DNA of 5,697 bases from positions 1 through 5,697 of the forward strand of contig JBKJUK010000288.1 in assembly GCA_046590705.1 (NCBI GenBank), given 5' to 3'. Shown here piece by piece: positions 1 through 5,660 of this stretch. A program made the translations under genes and the position numbers. How positions within the stretch are numbered: the stretch's first letter is position 1; every line of letters starts with the position of its first letter. The notes beneath the pieces were generated by a model. It saw only the letters and a program-made list of their open reading frames with translations, did no database searches and was not told the DNA's origin. The DNA comes from JBKJUK01 sp046590705. GTDB lineage: Bacteria > Acidobacteriota > Thermoanaerobaculia > Gp7-AA8.

Positions 1-19
1 CGCCGAATTGGCTTCAGGG

Positions 20-33
20 TGTTTCTAGAAACA
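20..33. repeat. 14-nt perfect palindrome
   Basis: TGTTTCTAGAAACA is a perfect inverted repeat with no spacer. The form suits a dimeric regulator's operator, but no promoter or gene start can be tied to it, so a regulatory role is only a guess. Confidence 0.4.
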
Positions 34-110
34 GCGACTCACCGTACTGAAGATTCTCTGCGCAATGATCAGCTGAACATCACAGCACAGACGAGCTTAC
101 ACGGAAGTCG

Positions 111-207
111 CGATGCCGCCCCTTCCGGGGCCCGGAATCATCGTCGTTACGATTCGAGACCCCAAGGCCTCACGGCCTGGGCTATTTCGATGCCGGGCCT
201 CCGGCCC
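111..207. repeat. GC-rich hairpin cluster, possibly two copies of a dispersed repeat unit
   Basis: The octamer CGATGCCG occurs at 111-118 and again at 188-195, 77 nt apart, and each copy is closely followed by a short GC-rich inverted repeat. The first is TTCCGGG/CCCGGAA (123-129/131-137); the second is GGGCC/GGCCC around TCC (195-199/203-207). Between them lie ATCGT/ACGAT (139-143/148-152) and a CCCAAGGCC/GGCCTGGG stem with one bulged A (161-169/174-181). Four stems in under 100 nt is well above what ordinary spacer shows. From memory, similar hairpins recur in intergenic regions of acidobacterial and related genomes; I cannot verify that here. No promoter or terminator marks it as an RNA gene. 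Confidence 0.5.
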
Positions 208-244
208 TCAAAGGCAGCCCTCACACCGATATTCAGAAACCCGT

Positions 245-391
245 TCATTCCGAGCGGCGGGATGGGTGGGTGCGAGGAATCAACGCACAGGGACTGCGCT
301 GTAAAGATTGAGCGCGAACCTTGTGCGTAGATTCCTCAGTCGCAGCTCTCTCGGAGTTGGATACCGAGCACGGCGCGCTCTTTCGGAATGA
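245..391. repeat. Compound (nested) inverted repeat element
   Basis: The outer arms TCATTCCGAG (245-254) and TTCGGAATGA (382-391) pair over 10 positions, one of them G-U. Inside, GAGGAATCAACGCACAGGG (274-292) pairs with CCTTGTGCGTAGATTCCTC (319-337): 17 Watson-Crick pairs, one G-U and one mismatch over 19 positions. The inner stem continues after a 1x1 mismatch and an unpaired base with TGCGCT/AGCGCG (295-300/311-316) around a 10-nt loop. A third stem, CTCGG/CCGAG (350-354/364-368), sits on the right side, so the whole can fold as a branched, cruciform-like structure. The ends resemble the 'CATTCC-GAGC ... GGAATGAC' dispersed palindromes I recall from repeat-rich soil bacteria. No transposase is present, so a non-autonomous or REP-like repeat is the best guess. 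Confidence 0.65.
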
Positions 392-468
392 CGGCTGGTC
401 TGTTCCGGCGCAATTCTTCGACCTGCAACCCCGCATAAAACCTGTGAGTTTCTTAGAAGGGCATGCGT

Positions 469-498
469 GGGTGGGTTGGGAGGTGTGAGGGACCTCAC
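469..498 (+). other. G-run cluster (possible G-quadruplex) overlapping a palindrome
   Basis: Four GGG runs lie at 469-471, 473-475, 478-480 and 489-491, with loops of 1, 2 and 8 nt, which meets the usual pattern for a three-tetrad quadruplex. The last run falls inside GTGAGG-GA-CCTCAC (485-498), a palindrome with 6-nt arms. The patch is about 120 nt upstream of the reductase start. Either structure could affect transcription, but nothing in the sequence proves a role. Confidence 0.35.
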
Positions 499-560
499 GC
501 GCTGCGAGCGATCGAATGCTTTCCAGCTGATCGACCCTGTCGGCGCGAAACGGATCAATT

Positions 561-589
561 TTCTCGAGCCGCCCGTCTGTCGTTATGAT
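561..589 (+). promoter_or_regulatory. Possible promoter of the SDR gene
   Basis: TATGAT at 584-589 matches the bacterial -10 consensus at five of six positions. The best -35 at 17-nt spacing is TTCTCG (561-566), which matches only three of six. A start near 596 would leave a leader of about 19 nt containing the ribosome binding site. The weak -35 makes this tentative. Confidence 0.3.
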
Positions 590-614
590 CGGCGATGTCA
601 GGAAGGAGACAGTC

Positions 615-1319
615 ATGGATCTGAAGAATGCAAAGGTACTGATCACCGGTGGAAGCTCGGGAATCGGGCGGGGCACCGCGAAAGTGTTGAGAGATCGTGG
701 AGCGTCGGTGGTCATTTGCGGACGGGACCAACGCAAGCTCGAGGCTACGGCTGCAGAATTGGGTGTGACCGGACTGGTAGCGGACGTTTCACAGGAAGGT
801 GACGTGGTGAAACTCATTCCGAAGGTGATCGATGTCCTTGATGGATACAACGTCCTGATCAACAACGCAGGCTTCGGATCCTTCGGGCCACTGCTGACCT
901 TGCAGCTGGAAGATATGCAGCGCCTGTTTGCCACCAACGTATTCGGCGCGATGCTGGTCGGCCGGGAGTCGGCGCGTCACTTCTCAGCGCAGAAGAGTGG
1001 GAACATCATCAACATTGCCTCTACCGCGGCGCTTCGCGGCTTTCCCAATGGCTCTGCATATGTCGCCAGCAAAATGGCGCTCACCGGCCTTACCGAATGC
1101 TGGCGCGCGGAACTTCGCAAGGACAACATCCGCGTGATGCAGGTCAATCCGAGCGAGGTACTGACTTCATTCTCAGAAAACTCCGGCAGGGAAGGGCAGA
1201 AGCCGAGCGAGAAGAAGCTGAGAAGTGAGGAGATCGCGCAGGCCATCGCAGGGATGCTGGAGATGGACAATCGAGGTTTCGTCACTGACCTGACCGTCTG
1301 GGCCACGAACCCTGATTGA
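615..1319 (+). CDS. Short-chain dehydrogenase/reductase (SDR family oxidoreductase)
   Basis: A 234-residue classical SDR, a normal length for the family, predicted to be a cytosolic NAD(P)-dependent oxidoreductase of a carbonyl/alcohol pair. Visible motifs are the cofactor loop TGGSSGIG (residues 11-18), D57 of the adenine-pocket ADV, NNAG (83-86), catalytic N108, S136, and Y149-xxx-K153. R37 after the second beta strand (CGR) suggests NADPH preference. The usual PG after the sixth strand is replaced by NPSEV, and the C-terminus ends in an RGFVTDLTVWATNP stretch. I recall both from a subgroup near FabG/YdfG-type reductases, so they are probably normal. The ATG at 615 is chosen over the in-frame ATG at 585 because AAGGAG (603-608) sits 6 nt upstream of it and homology begins directly there. 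It appears monocistronic. The substrate cannot be told from sequence. Confidence 0.93.
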   Translation: MDLKNAKVLITGGSSGIGRGTAKVLRDRGASVVICGRDQRKLEATAAELGVTGLVADVSQEGDVVKLIPKVIDVLDGYNVLINNAGFGSFGPLLTLQLEDMQRLFATNVFGAMLVGRESARHFSAQKSGNIINIASTAALRGFPNGSAYVASKMALTGLTECWRAELRKDNIRVMQVNPSEVLTSFSENSGREGQKPSEKKLRSEEIAQAIAGMLEMDNRGFVTDLTVWATNPD

Positions 1320-1356
1320 TTCCGAAGCTCAGTGAGAAATGCGAGCTGACTCGATG

Positions 1357-1433
1357 TGGTGCGGGGTGAGGGACTCGAACCCCCGACCCTCTGCGTGTAA
1401 AGCAGATGCTCTAACCAACTGAGCTAACCCCGC
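1357..1433 (-). tRNA. tRNA-Val (anticodon UAC)
   Basis: Read on the - strand, GCGGGGT (acceptor 5' arm, ending at plus position 1433) pairs with ACCCCGC (1361-1367). The discriminator is A (1360), followed by an encoded CCA (1357-1359). The D arm contains AGCTCAGTTGGTTAGAGC. The anticodon stem TCTGC/GCAGA encloses the loop TTTACAC, giving anticodon TAC (valine, GUA and related codons). The T arm contains GGTTCGAGTCC. The length is 74 nt without CCA, and all arms are intact. It lies 37 nt beyond the stop of the convergent SDR gene and stands alone here. Confidence 0.97.
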
Positions 1434-1448
1434 GGTCGTCCGGGCGGC

Positions 1449-1477
1449 AGTATAGCTCAGCATCGCTGGCTTCTGAA
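1449..1477 (-). promoter_or_regulatory. Promoter of tRNA-Val
   Basis: On the - strand, TTCAGA (1477-1472, four of six -35 matches) and TATACT (1454-1449, close to the -10 consensus) are separated by exactly 17 nt. Transcription would start near 1442, a few bases before the mature 5' end at 1433, which is typical for a stand-alone tRNA gene. Confidence 0.6.
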
Positions 1478-1543
1478 GGCGGCACGCTGCGCGCATGTCA
1501 CTCTGACAACGGTGTAAGAAAAACGTGTCGGGGTATTCGGCTA

Positions 1544-1942
1544 ATGAGAACAGCAGCGGGAAGTTTTGAAGTGAAAATGACTCCGCAGAGTGAGCCGGAG
1601 GTTGGCGATTCGACTGTTGGGCGGCTGGCGCTTGACAAGCGATTCGCTGGTGACCTCGAGGCGACCGGCAAGGGGCAGATGCTGACCGCCATGACCGACG
1701 TCAAAGAGTCGGCCGGGTACGTTGCCATCGAACGAGTGAGCGGCAGTCTGCACGGTCGCAGCGGCACCTTCGCGCTTCAGCACAGCGGGATCATGAATCG
1801 AGGTGTGCCTCACCTCACGATCTCAGTCGTCCCGGATTCAGGAACAGGGGAACTCACCGGCATCGCGGGAACCATGACCATCGACACCAGCAGTGGAGGA
1901 CATTTTTACAGCTTCACTTACACGCTCGCCCTCGCACCGTAG
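1544..1942 (+). CDS. DUF3224 domain-containing protein
   Basis: A 132-residue protein that I recognise as the DUF3224 family, whose biochemical role is unknown to me. Characteristic stretches are the N-terminal GSFEVKMTPQ (6-15), DKRFAGDLEATGKGQML (31-47), GYVAIERVSGSLHGRSGTF (58-76), LQHSG (78-82), VVPDSGTGELTGIAGTM, and a C-terminal HFYSFTYTL. The alternating pattern suits a small all-beta barrel. There is no signal peptide or membrane segment, so it is probably cytosolic. Its length spans the whole domain. The ATG at 1544 is kept because family similarity begins at the first residues, although the upstream sequence has only a weak purine patch (GGGG, 1530-1533). It is divergent from the tRNA gene and convergent with the transporter operon, with no partner gene. 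It carries no obvious terminator of its own on the + strand. Confidence 0.88.
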   Translation: MRTAAGSFEVKMTPQSEPEVGDSTVGRLALDKRFAGDLEATGKGQMLTAMTDVKESAGYVAIERVSGSLHGRSGTFALQHSGIMNRGVPHLTISVVPDSGTGELTGIAGTMTIDTSSGGHFYSFTYTLALAP

Positions 1943-1983
1943 TGATCCGGGCGATGCGATTGAAGCCATACAACGCTCTGCGC

Positions 1984-2013
1984 AAAAAAAACGGCCACTG
2001 ATATCAGTGGCCG
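1984..2013 (-). terminator. Intrinsic terminator of the ABC transporter operon
   Basis: Positions 1992-2013 form a 22-nt perfect palindrome (arm CGGCCACTGAT). On the - strand it is followed at once by eight T (1991-1984), the classic stem plus U-tract. It lies about 157 nt beyond the stop of the last transporter gene, so it most likely ends that operon. On the + strand there is no T-run after the stem, so it should not efficiently stop DUF3224 transcription. Confidence 0.85.
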
Positions 2014-2033
2014 CTCTCGCCAGGTCCCCCGCC

Positions 2034-2068
2034 CCGCACTCCATTCCGAGGAGGATCATGGAGTGCGG
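2034..2068 (-). other. Long perfect hairpin in the operon 3' UTR
   Basis: CCGCACTCCAT (2034-2044) and ATGGAGTGCGG (2058-2068) are perfect inverted arms of 11 bp around a 13-nt loop. Three more pairs, TCC/GGA (2045-2047/2053-2055), could extend the stem past a 2-nt bulge. On the - strand the loop displays CCTCCTC, an anti-Shine-Dalgarno-like sequence; on the + strand the loop reads GAGGAGG. It sits 20 nt before the terminator stem. It could stabilise the mRNA 3' end or be part of a 3'-derived small RNA; neither is shown. Confidence 0.55.
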
Positions 2069-2102
2069 AAGACCAAGGCAAGAAGAGATTAGATACGTGA
2101 TT

Positions 2103-2162
2103 ACATTCGTTCAGTATGTACTGATGCACAGGAATGTTTTGAAATGTTGTGATCCTGATCAC
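2103..2162. repeat. Two palindromes just beyond the last transporter gene
   Basis: TCAGTA-TG-TACTGA (2111-2124) is nested inside ACATTC/GAATGT arms (2103-2108/2132-2137), giving a two-step stem. A second palindrome, GTGATC-CT-GATCAC, lies at 2149-2162, 9 nt past the permease stop codon. The 2090-2148 stretch is also clearly richer in A+T than the genes. They could be mRNA 3' UTR folds or protein-binding sites; I see no convincing promoter with either. Confidence 0.45.
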
Positions 2163-2170
2163 CGCGAGCT

Positions 2171-3067
2171 CTATTTTCCTGGTGGAAGCGCCCTTCCGAG
2201 AAACGCTGGCTGTCGTACGCGCCCTGCAAAACCGGCCAGTACGACCAGAGTGAGCAGGTAAGGCAGAGCCAGCATCAGCTGATACGGAGCGCCGAGTGTC
2301 GAGGCCTGCAAATGATACTGCAGTACGGTTGTCAGGCCGAAAAGCGCAGCGCCCAGAATCGCGCCCTTTACGCTCCATCTGCCCAGGATGACGATGGCCA
2401 GAGCGATATAACCTCTCCCTGCAGTCATATTCTCGGCGAACCCGGCGGAAAGGTTGATGGCCAGGTATGCGCCAGCGATTCCGGCCAGCGAACCCTGAAT
2501 GAGCAGGGCCACCCACCGTAGTCCTGCTGCGGACATCCCCACTGAAGTGAGTGCGGCAGGGTATTCACCTGCGGCGCGGAGGCGTAATCCGATCGAAGTG
2601 TGCCAGAGCAGAATCGAGAATGAGACGGGGACGACGATCCAGGCGAATACGATCACAGGATCGATCCATTGCAGATTCTCCGGAAGAAACTGCTCGATTG
2701 GATCGCCGAAATCCCGCGTGACGTTGAAGTGCAGACCAGCATGGAGCCTGGCCCGGTAGATGACGCTCGTGACGCCGATGGCAATCAGATTGAGTGCAGT
2801 GCCGGTAACGATTTGATCTGCTTCGAAGAAAATGGTCAGCAACCCGAACAGCGAACAAGTCGCCATTCCTGCCAGTATCGCTGCAAGGGCTGCATACACA
2901 AGGCTTCCTGAACTTTGAAGCGCAATCGTCCCGGCCATGGCCGCTGAAAGAAGTGTTCCTTCCAGTCCAAGATTGATCAAGCCCGCTCGCTCGACAATCA
3001 GCTCCGACAGTACCGCCAGCAGAAGGGGAGTTGCAGAGGCGATCAGCAACAGTAGGAGATTCGTCAC
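2171..3067 (-). CDS. ABC transporter permease, BmpA-associated nucleoside/sugar type (YufQ/NupQ-like)
   Basis: A 298-residue, strongly hydrophobic inner-membrane protein with about eight to ten predicted spans and no signal peptide beyond its first membrane segment. Family marks are ERAGLINLGLEG (26-37), ADQIVTGTALNL (82-93), the cytoplasmic-loop region GLRLRAAGEYPAA (about 159-171, the likely ATPase-coupling helix), GRGYIALAIVILGRW (216-230) and a C-terminal LALPYLLTLVVLAG. These fit the second permease of BmpA-type importers (COG1079, YufQ/NupQ in Bacillus). Length is normal. The start is GTG at 3067: its GTGA overlaps the TGA stop of the preceding permease by 4 nt, and TGGAGG (3079-3074) sits 6 nt upstream. 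It is the last gene of the operon. With the other permease it should form the membrane channel. A nucleoside or related solute is inferred from family; other substrates are possible. Confidence 0.93.
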   Translation of the reverse strand: MTNLLLLLIASATPLLLAVLSELIVERAGLINLGLEGTLLSAAMAGTIALQSSGSLVYAALAAILAGMATCSLFGLLTIFFEADQIVTGTALNLIAIGVTSVIYRARLHAGLHFNVTRDFGDPIEQFLPENLQWIDPVIVFAWIVVPVSFSILLWHTSIGLRLRAAGEYPAALTSVGMSAAGLRWVALLIQGSLAGIAGAYLAINLSAGFAENMTAGRGYIALAIVILGRWSVKGAILGAALFGLTTVLQYHLQASTLGAPYQLMLALPYLLTLVVLAGFAGRVRQPAFLGRALPPGK

Positions 3068-4089
3068 GAATGGCCTCCACGCTCGATCATTGTTTCTCGA
3101 GATTTAAGTAATCGAGCCGAACCAAAAGTGAGCAATAGAACGATCACCACACCCTCGGAAAGTGTGGCGATTCCCGCGGACAGTCCCTGTGACCGCTGGA
3201 GTTCTCCACCGGCGCTCCTGAGAGCACCGAAAAAGAACGCAGAGAACAATGCGGCTGCGGGACTGAGTTGCGCCAGAAGCGCGACCGCAATTCCGGAGTA
3301 CCCGAAACCCGACGAGAACCGCTCGTAGAGCCGGTGTGTGACACCGAGGAGCTCCACCGAACCTCCCAGCCCCGCCAGCGCGCCGGAAAATACGAAGGCC
3401 CTGAAGATCTCTCGCTCGACGTGAATGCCTGAGTATCGCGCTGCGTTGACGTTCACGCCAATTGCGCGCAATCGCAATCCCCATCGAGTGCGAGAGAGAG
3501 TGAGACCTACGGCGACTACCGACAGCAGAAGGATGAACAGTCCCGCGTGGAGCTGACCGTGAAGGAGCGGCAGGAACGAGGAGCCCTCCAGCATGTCGCT
3601 CTGTGGATACTGCCCTCTCATTTCGCGCATCGGACCGTTCACCAGAAAACCGAGCAGATAGATGGCCACGAAGTTGAGCAGGATGGTGGATAGAACTTCC
3701 GGCGCTCCGCGGCGTACTTTCAACCAGGCCGCGACTGCGGCCCAGAGTCCGCCGCCCGCGGCTCCTGCCAGCAGAGCCAGCAACTGATTGTGCAGTCCAC
3801 CTGTGAGCTGAAGCGACACGAAGCAGGAGGCGATCGCGCCTGCCAGAAACTGTCCTTCAGCACCGATGTTCCAGACCCCGCCGCGGAACGCGACAATGAC
3901 GCTGAGCGCGGTGAAACAGAGCGGAATGGCCTTGACGGCTGAAGCCTCGAGAGCCGTCAGGTTACCGACAGAGCCATCAAGGAGGCTGCTGAGGAATGTC
4001 AGGGGTTGAATTCCGACCAGTGCCGCGATGGAAGTGAGCAGAGCGATTCCCGCCGCGGCACTGAGTAGAGCTGGGATTCCGCGCTTCAA
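3064..4089 (-). CDS. ABC transporter permease, BmpA-associated nucleoside/sugar type (YufP/NupP-like)
   Basis: A 341-residue multi-span inner-membrane permease. The diagnostic stretch FRGGVWNIGAEGQ (68-80) is followed by GAPEVLSTILLN (128-139), LRLRAIGVNVNAARYSGI (the likely coupling loop for the ATPase) and FGYSGIAVALLAQ near the C-terminus. This matches the first permease of BmpA-type importers (COG4603, YufP/NupP), at normal length. The start appears to be TTG at 4089, overlapping the ATPase TGA stop as TTGA. No clear Shine-Dalgarno precedes it and no ATG is near, so translation probably depends on coupling with the upstream gene. Its own stop overlaps the next permease's GTG. Together with that permease it should form a heterodimeric pore driven by the double-domain ATPase. 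The exact start is the least certain point. Confidence 0.92.
   Translation of the reverse strand: MKRGIPALLSAAAGIALLTSIAALVGIQPLTFLSSLLDGSVGNLTALEASAVKAIPLCFTALSVIVAFRGGVWNIGAEGQFLAGAIASCFVSLQLTGGLHNQLLALLAGAAGGGLWAAVAAWLKVRRGAPEVLSTILLNFVAIYLLGFLVNGPMREMRGQYPQSDMLEGSSFLPLLHGQLHAGLFILLLSVVAVGLTLSRTRWGLRLRAIGVNVNAARYSGIHVEREIFRAFVFSGALAGLGGSVELLGVTHRLYERFSSGFGYSGIAVALLAQLSPAAALFSAFFFGALRSAGGELQRSQGLSAGIATLSEGVVIVLLLTFGSARLLKSRETMIERGGHS
3074..3079 (-). promoter_or_regulatory. Ribosome binding site of the second permease
   Basis: TGGAGG on the - strand, inside the end of the preceding permease gene and 6 nt before the GTG at 3067. It fixes that non-ATG start and contrasts with the ATPase/first-permease junction, which has no such site. 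Confidence 0.75.
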
Positions 4090-5615
4090 ATCAGTAGCCC
4101 GGCCATGAGAGCAGGCGCTTTGGCACGCGCTTGCTCGATGTCCATGCGCGCGCTCAGTGTTCCGCGGTAGATCACGTGGACTGCATCGGCGATCTCGAAG
4201 GCCTCGTCCAGATCAGAGGTAATGAGCAGCACGGCCATCTCCGTCGTAGCTTCGATGATGCGACGACGTATTGCAGACGCGGCCTGCGGGTCCAGCCCGC
4301 GGGTGGGCTCCGAACAGATCAACAGCCTCGGGCCCGACTCGAGTTCACGGGCCAGCAGAATGCGTTGCTGGTTTCCCCCGGAGAGTTCTTCCATCTTCTG
4401 CTCGGGTCCACACGCCTTCACGCCGTACGATTTGATGACTCGTGCGGCCTCGCGTCGAGAGGAGGCCGGGCTGTAAGAGGTCGCGGTCAGAGCCAGTTGC
4501 TCGGCAATGGTGAACGCAGGGAAAACTCCTTCCGCGGTGCGATCGGCGGGTACGTGCCTGATCTCTTCCGACGCGTACAGTTCCGAGTCCCGGAAGATCA
4601 CCCCTCCGACGGTGATGGTTCCCTGCTTGAAGGGAATCATTCCGCGGAGAACTGCTGCGAGTTCGCTCTGCCCGTTGCCGGCAACGCCAATGATGGCGAT
4701 GATCTCACTTCTACAAAGTGTCAGGGAGAGCGAGTGAAGCGCACTGCCGGTCGCTGAGGGAACGCCAAGGCCGTCAATGCTCAACACTGGCTCCGAAGTT
4801 CGGGTGAAATTGCCTCGCCGTTTCGCCGAAGCCTCGACGGCAGACTCTTTCATCATTGCTTCGCTGACCTGCTGCGGAGAGATTTCTGAAATTGCTGCTT
4901 CCAGCAGCTTCCTACCTTGACGAAGAACAACGAGTCGATTGGCCACAGCGAAGACTTCCGGTAGTTTGTGTGTGACCAGAATCAGGGTCATTCCACGCGC
5001 TGCCAGAGAGCGCAGGGTCGCGAATAGTTCTTCGGTTTCGAGCGGTGTAAGGACTGAGGTCGGCTCGTCGAGAATCAGGACGTCGGGGTCAGCGGCCAGA
5101 GCCTTGATCAGTTCCAGCTTGGCTTTTTCCCCGACCGAGAGTTGATCCGCGAGCCGATGCAGTCCGGTCAGTGTGAGACCACTTCGACTGACCATAGAAG
5201 AAGCGAGGGCCAGTCGCTTCGATGCCAGCGAGAATGCAGGCAACTCGTTCGATTGCAGCAGCAGATTGTCGGCAAGCGTGAAGTTGTCGACCAGGCTGAA
5301 ATGCTGCCGCACCATTGATACGCGCGCCCTCGTGGCTCTTCTGCCACGGCTGGCGGGTGCGGGCAGGACCGTTCCCCGGTCTGGTCGGAGATCTCCCGCC
5401 AGAATACTCATGGCGGTCGATTTTCCTGCACCGTTCTCGCCGAGGAGTGCGGTGATCTGACCAGGCTCGAACCGGACACTCAGGTCATCGAGTGCGACGA
5501 CATCCCCGAAACGTCGGGACACATCGCGCAGTTCTGCTCCGCCTGTCTCCATCTCTGCAGAAGGGTACATGATGGTGCGGCCGGGGTCGGGGGCCGGGGG
5601 CCGGAGTGAGGGCAT
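4086..5615 (-). CDS. ABC transporter ATP-binding protein with two ABC domains (YufO/NupO-like)
   Basis: A protein of about 509 residues with two tandem nucleotide-binding domains, as in RbsA/YufO-type (COG3845) importers. Domain 1 has Walker A GENGAGKST (59-67), Q-loop Q104, signature LSVGE (about 159-163), Walker B VLILDEP (about 179-185) and switch H217. Domain 2 (from about 275) has a degenerate Walker A GVAGNGQSE, lacking the K-S/T pair, an intact LSGGNQQ signature, a Walker B-like LLICSEPTRGLD and SD in place of the switch histidine. Such asymmetry is normal for this family: one competent and one degenerate site. It should sit on the cytoplasmic face of the two permeases encoded downstream. 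Start choice is uncertain. ATG 5615 has GGAG 11 nt upstream; GTG 5627, ATG 5570 and ATG 5552 are in frame, and recognisable homology begins only near residue 27. The first 20 residues are Pro/Arg-rich. Confidence 0.93.
   Translation of the reverse strand: MPSLRPPAPDPGRTIMYPSAEMETGGAELRDVSRRFGDVVALDDLSVRFEPGQITALLGENGAGKSTAMSILAGDLRPDRGTVLPAPASRGRRATRARVSMVRQHFSLVDNFTLADNLLLQSNELPAFSLASKRLALASSMVSRSGLTLTGLHRLADQLSVGEKAKLELIKALAADPDVLILDEPTSVLTPLETEELFATLRSLAARGMTLILVTHKLPEVFAVANRLVVLRQGRKLLEAAISEISPQQVSEAMMKESAVEASAKRRGNFTRTSEPVLSIDGLGVPSATGSALHSLSLTLCRSEIIAIIGVAGNGQSELAAVLRGMIPFKQGTITVGGVIFRDSELYASEEIRHVPADRTAEGVFPAFTIAEQLALTATSYSPASSRREAARVIKSYGVKACGPEQKMEELSGGNQQRILLARELESGPRLLICSEPTRGLDPQAASAIRRRIIEATTEMAVLLITSDLDEAFEIADAVHVIYRGTLSARMDIEQARAKAPALMAGLLI
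5583..5600 (+). other. Long G-runs opposite the ATPase N-terminus
   Basis: Runs of 4, 5 and 5 G (5583-5586, 5589-5593, 5596-5600) are separated by 2-nt loops and flanked by GG pairs on both sides. On the - strand they encode Pro/Gly codons of the unconserved N-terminal leader of the ATPase. If translation begins at 5570 or 5552, this C-rich stretch would be mRNA leader instead. Confidence 0.35.
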
Positions 5616-5660
5616 GAAAACCGTCACTCCAATGAGACGCGCGATCGTCGGAATTACGGG

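Larger units (their letters stand above)
1..584. other. Gene-free spacer upstream of the SDR gene
   Basis: No open frame here looks like a real protein. The + frame at 19-330 and the - frame at 245-937 are low-complexity or antisense to the reductase, and neither has a recognisable motif or a good ribosome binding site. The stretch is instead rich in inverted repeats, each entered separately: a 14-nt palindrome near 20, GC-rich hairpins at 111-207, a compound inverted repeat at 245-391, and G-runs next to a palindrome at 469-498. The last 30 bases carry a possible promoter for the reductase. It reads like a repeat-loaded intergenic region. Whether a gene ends just left of the window cannot be seen. 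Confidence 0.6.

Noticed and set aside
19..330. + strand open frame of 103 codons in the left spacer
   Set aside because: It crosses the hairpin cluster and half of the compound inverted repeat, has no ribosome site and no protein-like pattern; it looks like a translated repeat.
485..493. 9-nt match (GTGAGGGAC) to the T-arm end of the tRNA-Val gene, considered as an attachment-site remnant
   Set aside because: Too short, not extended into the tRNA 3' end, and no integrase or mobile genes are present.
245..937. Long - strand open frame (230 codons) over the spacer and the SDR gene
   Set aside because: Its first half is antisense to the well-supported SDR gene and the rest runs through the inverted repeat; it has Ser/Arg/Pro-rich sequence without motifs.
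1320..1356. AGCTC/GAGCT inverted repeat between the SDR stop and tRNA-Val as a terminator
   Set aside because: Arms are only 5 nt with a long loop, and there is no T-run on either strand.
1838..2059. - strand open frame of 73 codons
   Set aside because: It reads through the terminator palindrome and its U-tract and then antisense to DUF3224, so it is not a credible gene.
4131..4757. + strand open frame of 208 codons antisense to the ATPase
   Set aside because: The opposite strand encodes the conserved second ABC domain; this frame has no recognisable domain and is a shadow of GC-rich codon use.
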